The notes under the pieces: model-generated
The model's input: only the letters and a program-made list of their open reading frames with translations
Databases searched by the model: none
What the model was told of the DNA's origin: nothing
Assembly (NCBI RefSeq): GCF_002025665.1
Contig: NZ_CP018786.1
Location: forward strand, 5,208,001-5,272,000
Direction of reading: 5' to 3'
Origin: Chryseobacterium indologenes
Lineage (GTDB): Bacteria; Bacteroidota; Bacteroidia; Flavobacteriales; Weeksellaceae
DNA: 64,000 nucleotides
Shown: in pieces, positions 59,008-64,000 of the stretch
Layout of the letters: each line of letters opens with the position of its first letter
How positions within the stretch are numbered: position 1 is the first letter of the stretch
Made by a program: the position numbers and the translations under genes

Positions 59008-60216
59008 TTAGGTTGTTGGTTTTTTTTTATTTTTTCTTCCCCACCAGATCATAAATCCGGTTATGGGCAATGAGGCACAGAATAAACTCATGATAAAGGC
59101 CAGAATTTTTCCGGGCATTCCGAAAAAAGCTCCTACATGAAGATCATACGTAGCATCTGTAGCTCTTTCAGCCATAGGTTTGTCTTCGTGGGGATGGTTA
59201 AATAAAAGCTTCCCGGAATGCTCATCGAAAATCATCATCGAAGACTCGGCATAAGTAAACTCTCTATCCTTGATCCAGATACTTAAATTATCGTGTTTGT
59301 GATCTGCTTCAGCATGGTCTTCCAGATCAATTCCAAAAGAATAAGCTTGAGGATAATGAGTTTTTACCTGTTCTATAATACGGTCTATAGTTGTTGCAGT
59401 CTCCACAGATTCCGGAGCGGTTGTTTTATATTGACTGTAATCTGGGGTAGCAGTGGAAAAGCCATTCAGTAATGCATATACCCAAACTTGCGTAATACGA
59501 AATGAATACATAATGCCCGTGATAGCTACAACAATCGCAAGAAAAGAGGCATAAAACCCAAGGATATTGTGTACATCGTAATTTTTACGTCGCCAGCCTT
59601 TTACCTTCTCCCAACGGAACCATAAACGCTGTTGACGCATTTTTTTATTCTTCGGCCACCATAGGATAATTCCCGTAATCAGCATTATGACAAAGATGAT
59701 AGTAGATATTCCCACGATAGTACCGCCAATTTTATTGCTTAGCAGCAATGAGCGGTGCAGAGTCATGCATATGAAGAAAGGATTATTTTTTACATCATAT
59801 ATGGCGAGCACCTTTCCTGTGTATTGATTTACATAAACGTTTTTATAAACAATAAAGGTATTAAAGTGATTCCAACCTTCTTCATTGACTTTAATCAGTC
59901 CGAACTGATAAGAACGGGCAGGATCTATAGGAATGGTGACTTCATCTGTTTTTACGATTTCATTTTTCAGCTGGGCATTCACAATATCTTTTAACTCGCG
60001 TATAGGAATTGGCTTCTTATGCTGAATATCTTTTTCTCCATGAAAGGTCGTTTTCTTGCGCAAGGCAGCGGTAATATCTTCATTGAAAACAAAAAATGCA
60101 CCTGACAGCGAAACTATTAGTACAATGATACCTGATAATAATCCGAGCCATAAATGAGCTTTCAGAATATATTTTTTGAAGGTTCCTTTGGTTTTTTTAT
60201 GACCGATCTGCTGCAT
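59008..60216 (-). CDS. PepSY-associated membrane protein (XusC-like)
   Basis: From the ATG at 60216 the protein has 402 residues with four membrane helices (LWLGLLSGIIVLIVSLSGAFFVF near the N-terminus; IGGTIVGISTIIFVIMLITGIILWWP; HNILGFYASFLAIVVAITGIMYSF; GKILAFIMSLFCASLPITGFMIWWG). It belongs to the PepSY TM family, probably acting as a ferric reductase at the inner membrane to release iron from siderophores. Conserved His residues in helices 1-3 support haem binding (inference). The longer frame starts at GTG 60255, overlapping a -7 box, and is rejected. Confidence 0.9.
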   Translation of the reverse strand: MQQIGHKKTKGTFKKYILKAHLWLGLLSGIIVLIVSLSGAFFVFNEDITAALRKKTTFHGEKDIQHKKPIPIRELKDIVNAQLKNEIVKTDEVTIPIDPARSYQFGLIKVNEEGWNHFNTFIVYKNVYVNQYTGKVLAIYDVKNNPFFICMTLHRSLLLSNKIGGTIVGISTIIFVIMLITGIILWWPKNKKMRQQRLWFRWEKVKGWRRKNYDVHNILGFYASFLAIVVAITGIMYSFRITQVWVYALLNGFSTATPDYSQYKTTAPESVETATTIDRIIEQVKTHYPQAYSFGIDLEDHAEADHKHDNLSIWIKDREFTYAESSMMIFDEHSGKLLFNHPHEDKPMAERATDATYDLHVGAFFGMPGKILAFIMSLFCASLPITGFMIWWGRKNKKKPTT

Positions 60217-60254
60217 TTTATGTCTATTTAGTCTTATTAAAAATAAATAAGCCA

Positions 60255-60262
60255 CAAATATA
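60255..60262 (-). promoter_or_regulatory. -7 box of the PepSY/receptor operon
   Basis: The minus strand reads TATATTTG (TAnnTTTG), ending 38 nt before the ATG at 60216. It overlaps the first copy of the direct repeat at 60260-60271. Confidence 0.55.
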
Positions 60263-60304
60263 ACTTTATTTATATTAATTCTAAACAGAGAGATAACTTT
60301 ATTT
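60260..60304. repeat. Direct repeat ATAACTTTATTT, 33-nt period, over the PepSY promoter
   Basis: ATAACTTTATTT occurs at 60260-60271 and at 60293-60304, exactly 33 nt apart (about three helical turns), one over the -7 box and one just upstream of the -33 region. Candidate cooperative repressor sites. Confidence 0.5.
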
Positions 60305-60324
60305 CTCCCTTAAAACCTGATTTT

Positions 60325-60366
60325 TATTAGGATGTATGCTATCTGAACAACATAGACATCCTAATA
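60325..60366. repeat. Inverted repeat in the PepSY-yifB divergent gap
   Basis: TATTAGGATGT (60325-60335) and ACATCCTAATA (60356-60366) are perfect 11-bp complements; inner CTAT/ATAG extends the pairing. No T-run; an operator or remnant repeat. Confidence 0.5.
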
Positions 60367-60498
60367 GCTTTGAAGAAGATACCTCAATGCTCTTTTATTA
60401 ATATGTTTTTAAATATGCTTATTCTTATAGAAAATAATTCTTGTAACTTTCAGATTTTCAAAATATTATATTGTTTATTTTTACTTCAAAAACACACC

Positions 60499-62034
60499 AT
60501 GCTGATCAAAATTTATGGAAGTGCCATTCATGGAGTGGCTGCACAGACCATTACTATTGAAGTGAATGTAGATACCGGAGGAGTAGGATATCATCTCGTA
60601 GGGCTTCCTGATAACGCTATTAAGGAAAGCAGTTATAGAATTTCTGCAGCCCTGAAAAATGTAGGATTTAAAATTCCTGGAAAGAAAATTACCATTAATA
60701 TGGCTCCTGCAGACCTTAGAAAAGAAGGCTCTGCCTACGATCTCAGTATTGCTATTGGTATTTTAACTGCTTCAGATCAAATACTCGCTGAGAATGTTAA
60801 AGACTATATTATTATGGGAGAGCTTTCACTGGACGGAAGTTTACAACCTATTAAAGGTGTTTTACCCATTGCGATCCAATCCAGAGAAGAAGGCTTTAAA
60901 GGAATCATCCTGCCCAAACAAAATGCAAGGGAAGCAGCTATTGTCAATGAACTTGAAGTGTACGGAGTTGAAAATATCAGAGAGGTTATTGATTTTTTTA
61001 ACGAAGGAAAGCCTCTTGAGAAAATGATTTTGGATACCAGAAAAGAATTTCATGAAAGGATTAATGATTTTCCTTTCGACTTCTCCGAAGTTAAAGGTCA
61101 GGAAACAGCCAAAAGAGCAATGGAAGTGGCTGCAGCTGGTGGACACAATATTATTCTGATCGGTCCACCCGGAAGCGGAAAGACAATGCTGGCCAAAAGA
61201 GTTCCCAGTATTTTGCCTCCATTGACATTGAAAGAAGCTTTGGAAACAACAAAAATTCATTCTGTAGCCGGGAAAATAGGAACAGAAACATCATTGATGA
61301 CAGTTCGTCCTTTCAGATCTCCACATCATACCATATCGGATGTTGCACTGGTGGGAGGAGGAAGTTATCCGCAACCAGGAGAAATCTCTCTTGCTCATAA
61401 CGGGGTTTTGTTTCTGGACGAGATGCCCGAATTTAAGAGAACAGTGCTGGAAGTCATGAGACAGCCTTTGGAAGATCGGGAAGTAACGATTTCAAGAGCC
61501 AGATTTACGGTAAACTATCCCGCAAGTTTTATGTTGGTAGCTTCTATGAATCCCAGTCCAAGCGGATTCTTTCCCGATGATCCTAATAATACCTCATCTG
61601 TTTATGAAATGCAGCGGTATATGAACAAACTTTCAGGGCCGCTTTTAGATAGAATAGACATCCATATCGAAGTTCAGAAAGTAGAATTTGAGCAACTTTC
61701 CGAGAAAAGAAAAGGAGAGAAGAGCAAAGATATCAGAGAGCGGGTTTTGAAAGCAAGGGATATTCAGAATAAAAGATATCAAAGCCTCAATATCAGCAGT
61801 AATGCCCAAATAGGACCTAAGGAAATTGAAGCCTATTGTGAACTGGATGAAACCTCTTTCAGCCTCATCAAATTAGCGATGGAGAAACTCAATCTTTCAG
61901 CAAGAGCTTATGACAGGATCCTTAAAGTAGCCCGAACAATAGCAGACCTTGAAGAATCCGAAAATATTCTGTCCCATCATATTTCCGAAGCCATACAATA
62001 CAGAAGTTTGGATCGTGAATTCTGGAACGCTTGA
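60499..62034 (+). CDS. YifB/ComM-family AAA+ ATPase (Mg-chelatase-like)
   Basis: From the ATG at 60499 the protein has 511 residues, normal for the family. It has an N-terminal Lon-like S5 domain (IYGSAIHGVAAQTITIEVNVDTGG, GLPDNAIKESSYRISAALKNVGFKIPGKKITINMAPADLRKEGSAYDL), an AAA+ core with Walker A GPPGSGKTMLAKR and sensor segments (LFLDEMPEFKRTVLEVMRQPLEDREVTISRARFTVNYPASFMLVASMNP), and a C-terminal Mg_chelatase_C domain (NLSARAYDRILKVARTIADLE). ComM-type proteins promote branch migration in natural transformation. The longer frame from 60370 adds 43 residues not in the family. Confidence 0.93.
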   Translation: MLIKIYGSAIHGVAAQTITIEVNVDTGGVGYHLVGLPDNAIKESSYRISAALKNVGFKIPGKKITINMAPADLRKEGSAYDLSIAIGILTASDQILAENVKDYIIMGELSLDGSLQPIKGVLPIAIQSREEGFKGIILPKQNAREAAIVNELEVYGVENIREVIDFFNEGKPLEKMILDTRKEFHERINDFPFDFSEVKGQETAKRAMEVAAAGGHNIILIGPPGSGKTMLAKRVPSILPPLTLKEALETTKIHSVAGKIGTETSLMTVRPFRSPHHTISDVALVGGGSYPQPGEISLAHNGVLFLDEMPEFKRTVLEVMRQPLEDREVTISRARFTVNYPASFMLVASMNPSPSGFFPDDPNNTSSVYEMQRYMNKLSGPLLDRIDIHIEVQKVEFEQLSEKRKGEKSKDIRERVLKARDIQNKRYQSLNISSNAQIGPKEIEAYCELDETSFSLIKLAMEKLNLSARAYDRILKVARTIADLEESENILSHHISEAIQYRSLDREFWNA

Positions 62035-62477
62035 TTTTTGTTCTATTTAATTGATTTAAAACTAAATACTCAGTTTTATTTTCATAAGTTTAATTCTTAT
62101 ATGTGAAGTTAACATAGTAATTATGTAACGCATAAGTTAAAATATTATGTTAAGTTTGATTACCAAATTATTTAAAATATTATATTATGGAAATCAAATT
62201 CATAAATACTACGTAGGAAGTGTATCCCACTTATAAAGGATAGATGAAACAAACTCTTCCTTCTTTTTCGAATAGATACATAACGTTTGAATACGGCCTG
62301 CCGTCCCTCTCATAGAGAGGTAGGTTTATACCCTATATCATTCAGTTTTGATAAACTAACAAGAAACACATTTAGTAAATAAACGGTGGTTATCCCTCAT
62401 GTCTTTATTTTTTTAGATGTTTTCTATAATTGAAATCCCACTTTACAAATTTTTAACCCAAACCAAATCAAATTATT
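62035..62477 (+). other. Long intergenic leader before the NRPS gene
   Basis: The 443-nt gap holds a TAAGTTTG box (62151-62158), a nine-codon frame (62187-62216: MEIKFINTT), a hairpin CCTCTC/GAGAGG (62306-62320) and long AT-rich stretches. If transcription starts near 62165, the NRPS mRNA has about a 310-nt leader. No full-size gene is supported. Confidence 0.5.
62151..62158 (+). promoter_or_regulatory. Putative -7 box for the NRPS transcript
   Basis: TAAGTTTG fits TAnnTTTG. No good -33 TTG is found about 20 nt upstream. Confidence 0.4.
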
Positions 62478-64000
62478 ATGGCAAACACCATTCCCTCATT
62501 AGAAAGTCTGTCATCAGGTTCAACAGTATTATTGTCCTCTGAAGACAGAGAAAAATTACTCAACAGGTTCAATAAAACCGGTTGGGATTATCATCATGAA
62601 GATACTTTGGAATCTCTTTTCCGGAAACAGGCTATCTTCCATCCTGATAAGACTGCCGTGGTTTACCAGGATCAAGAGATTACTTACGGAGAGTTGGATC
62701 ATAGAAGCAATCAGCTCGCCAACCTGTTATTGAGTCGTGGTATCAAAGAAGGAAAATATGTTCCCATCTGGCTGGACCGTTCTTTGGAATGGGCCATTGC
62801 GATACTTGGAGTTATCAAAACAGGTGCAGCCTATGTTCCGATAGACCCTGCTTATCCTGTGAAAAGAGTAGAATATATTCTTTCTGATACCTCTGCTGAA
62901 CTTATTATTACCAATCAAATTCTTGGAGAACTTTTATCAGAAACTGAAAAGATAAAAGTATTTGATCTAAGTAATATGGAGAATCTTAATCATTTATCAT
63001 CAGAATATCCAGGAATTAATATTCATCAGAATGCCCTGGCATACACAATTTATACTTCAGGCTCAACGGGTAAGCCCAAAGGTGTGATGGTGGACCATCA
63101 GGCTATACAACATCTGGTAACATGGCATAATCATCATTTTCATGTGGATCATAGCTCAAAATTAACTCTTGTTGCAGGGTTAGCATTTGATATCTCTGTA
63201 TGGGAAATGTGGTCTGCTCTTGCTTCCGGAGCCACTATTTTTATTGCTGATAATGAAGACAGAACGGATGCACTTGCTTTACTTGATTATTATAGAAGAA
63301 ATCAGATTACCCATGGTTTTGTACCCTCTGTTCTGGCTCCGTCTGTCGTTAATTATTCCGGTAATTATTATGATCTGAAACTGAAATATCTCTTTACTGG
63401 AGGAGAAAAGCTAAAACCAGTGCTTACTTCAGAATTAAGCTACGAGCTGGTAGATTATTATGGTCCCACAGAATGTACTGTATATGCTACTTATAAAAAA
63501 GTGAAAGATATTAGTGGGAAATATGTTTCATCTATAGGCAGGCCGATTGCCAATGCAAAAGCATTTATTTTGGGAGAAAATAAGGAATTGCTGCCTGTAG
63601 GAGCTGTAGGAGAACTCTGTATTGGAGGAAATCTTTTAGCAAAAGGATATCTTAATAATAAAGAACTTACTGATGCTAAATTCATAACTAACCCATTCAA
63701 TGAAGCAGAGAAAATCTACCGTACAGGAGACTTGGCCAAATGGAATCCGGATGGTGATATTGAATTCTTGGGAAGGATTGATAATCAGGTAAAAATTCGT
63801 GGCTTCAGAGTGGAACTCGGAGAGATAGAACGTTCATTGATCCAGCATGAAAACATTAAAGAAGCTATGGTTATTGGTAAAGAAACGGAAGGAAGTACCA
63901 AATATCTGATTGCCTTTATTGTATTGGCTCCTGGAGCAATAGCAGATATTTCATCAGTCCGAAATGCGTTGAAAGAAGAGCTTCCGGGCTACATGATTCC
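62478..64000 (+). CDS. Nonribosomal peptide synthetase, N-terminal adenylation domain (partial)
   Basis: The frame opens at ATG 62478 and runs off the right edge (507 codons here, no stop). After a 40-residue N-terminus it has a complete amino-acid adenylation domain: A3 YTSGSTGKPKGVMV, A4 AGLAFDISVWEMWSAL, A5 YYGPTECTVYATYK, A7 YRTGDLAKWNPDGDIEFLGRIDNQVKIRGFRVELGEIE (A7-A8), and the start of A9/A10 (ELPGYMIP). A3 to A8 motifs are intact, so it should activate an amino acid. No condensation domain precedes it, so it is an initiation module. Binding-pocket residues read by eye: D-I-W-F-F-G-Y-V-Y-K, not a code I recognise. Product unknown. Confidence 0.93.
   Translation, partial: MANTIPSLESLSSGSTVLLSSEDREKLLNRFNKTGWDYHHEDTLESLFRKQAIFHPDKTAVVYQDQEITYGELDHRSNQLANLLLSRGIKEGKYVPIWLDRSLEWAIAILGVIKTGAAYVPIDPAYPVKRVEYILSDTSAELIITNQILGELLSETEKIKVFDLSNMENLNHLSSEYPGINIHQNALAYTIYTSGSTGKPKGVMVDHQAIQHLVTWHNHHFHVDHSSKLTLVAGLAFDISVWEMWSALASGATIFIADNEDRTDALALLDYYRRNQITHGFVPSVLAPSVVNYSGNYYDLKLKYLFTGGEKLKPVLTSELSYELVDYYGPTECTVYATYKKVKDISGKYVSSIGRPIANAKAFILGENKELLPVGAVGELCIGGNLLAKGYLNNKELTDAKFITNPFNEAEKIYRTGDLAKWNPDGDIEFLGRIDNQVKIRGFRVELGEIERSLIQHENIKEAMVIGKETEGSTKYLIAFIVLAPGAIADISSVRNALKEELPGYMI

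Noticed and set aside
60217..60255. GTG start 13 codons upstream for the PepSY protein
   Set aside because: The GTG overlaps the -7 box TATATTTG on the minus strand, so it would not be transcribed from that promoter.
62187..62216. Nine-codon frame MEIKFINTT before the NRPS gene as a real peptide gene
   Set aside because: Too short for support, with no conserved feature; kept only as a possible leader peptide within a finding.
1..64000. CRISPR arrays, tRNA, rRNA, prophage or IS elements
   Set aside because: No regularly spaced direct repeats, tRNA-like cloverleaf, rRNA segments, transposase or phage structural genes were recognised on either strand by reading; a tool scan could still find a tRNA that I missed.

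Overview
The window looks like chromosomal DNA of a low-GC member of the Flavobacteriia (Bacteroidota), most likely Chryseobacterium or a close relative. The evidence is: TAnnTTTG-type promoter boxes with weak ribosome binding sites, a type IX secretion C-terminal sorting domain, several proteins fusing or pairing with outer-membrane barrels, TonB-dependent receptors with carboxypeptidase-like N-termini, GG-leader 'bacteriocin-like' small peptides, and dispersed intergenic inverted repeats that I associate with Chryseobacterium from general knowledge. No rRNA, tRNA, CRISPR array, insertion sequence or prophage was seen. All taxonomy and family calls are from reading the sequence; no database search was run.

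Layout. 1-5.1 kb: partial bestrophin-like channel, cupin_8/JmjC-like protein, GNAT acetyltransferase and mutS. 5.1-5.8 kb: three tiny paralogous GG-leader peptides, all ending in Cys-Cys, two of them absent from normal ORF calling. 5.9-13 kb: lipoproteins, two thioredoxin-fold exported proteins, small membrane proteins, a hydrolase and a flavoprotein. 13.1-17.1 kb: thioesterase, thiL, an AraC regulator followed by a Bcr/CflA-type exporter. 17.2-20.6 kb: a barrel-like protein, a LytS/LytTR two-component pair and a porin-fold protein; then a Cys-rich GG-type peptide. 21-28.5 kb: lipoprotein, TonB-C protein, pepT, HMG-CoA lyase, sulfurtransferase, and a four-gene run (SufT-like, PolB-like exonuclease, csaA, HExxH protein). 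28.6-33.5 kb: a V8/trypsin-like protease and a metacaspase with nearly the same 36-nt element in front of each gene, followed upstream by a four-gene operon for a NarL-type two-component system. 33.7-43.7 kb: ATP-grasp enzyme, tandem universal stress protein, second LytS/LytTR pair and a complete RND efflux operon. 43.9-47.6 kb: lipoprotein, ECF sigma factor, membrane/barrel anti-sigma-like protein and a T9SS-secreted protein. 48-52.9 kb: copper-resistance operon (Cys-rich peptide, HMA+DUF3347, DUF3347, haem-binding protein, multicopper oxidase fused to a CopB-like barrel). 53.1-60.2 kb: iron/siderophore uptake genes resembling the Bacteroides Xus set (TonB receptor, DUF4374 lipoprotein, PepSY membrane protein) plus an extra barrel receptor. 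60.5-64 kb: a YifB/ComM ATPase and the beginning of a nonribosomal peptide synthetase running off the window.

The most interesting structures are (a) the metacaspase/serine-protease pair with a shared upstream element and a second motif shared with the adjacent two-component operon, (b) the family of CC-terminal leader peptides, and (c) the multicopper oxidase-CopB fusion in a short-leader copper operon. Several gene starts were moved inward from the longest frame because a TAnnTTTG box or a signal peptide shows that the upstream TTG/GTG/ATG cannot be the real start.
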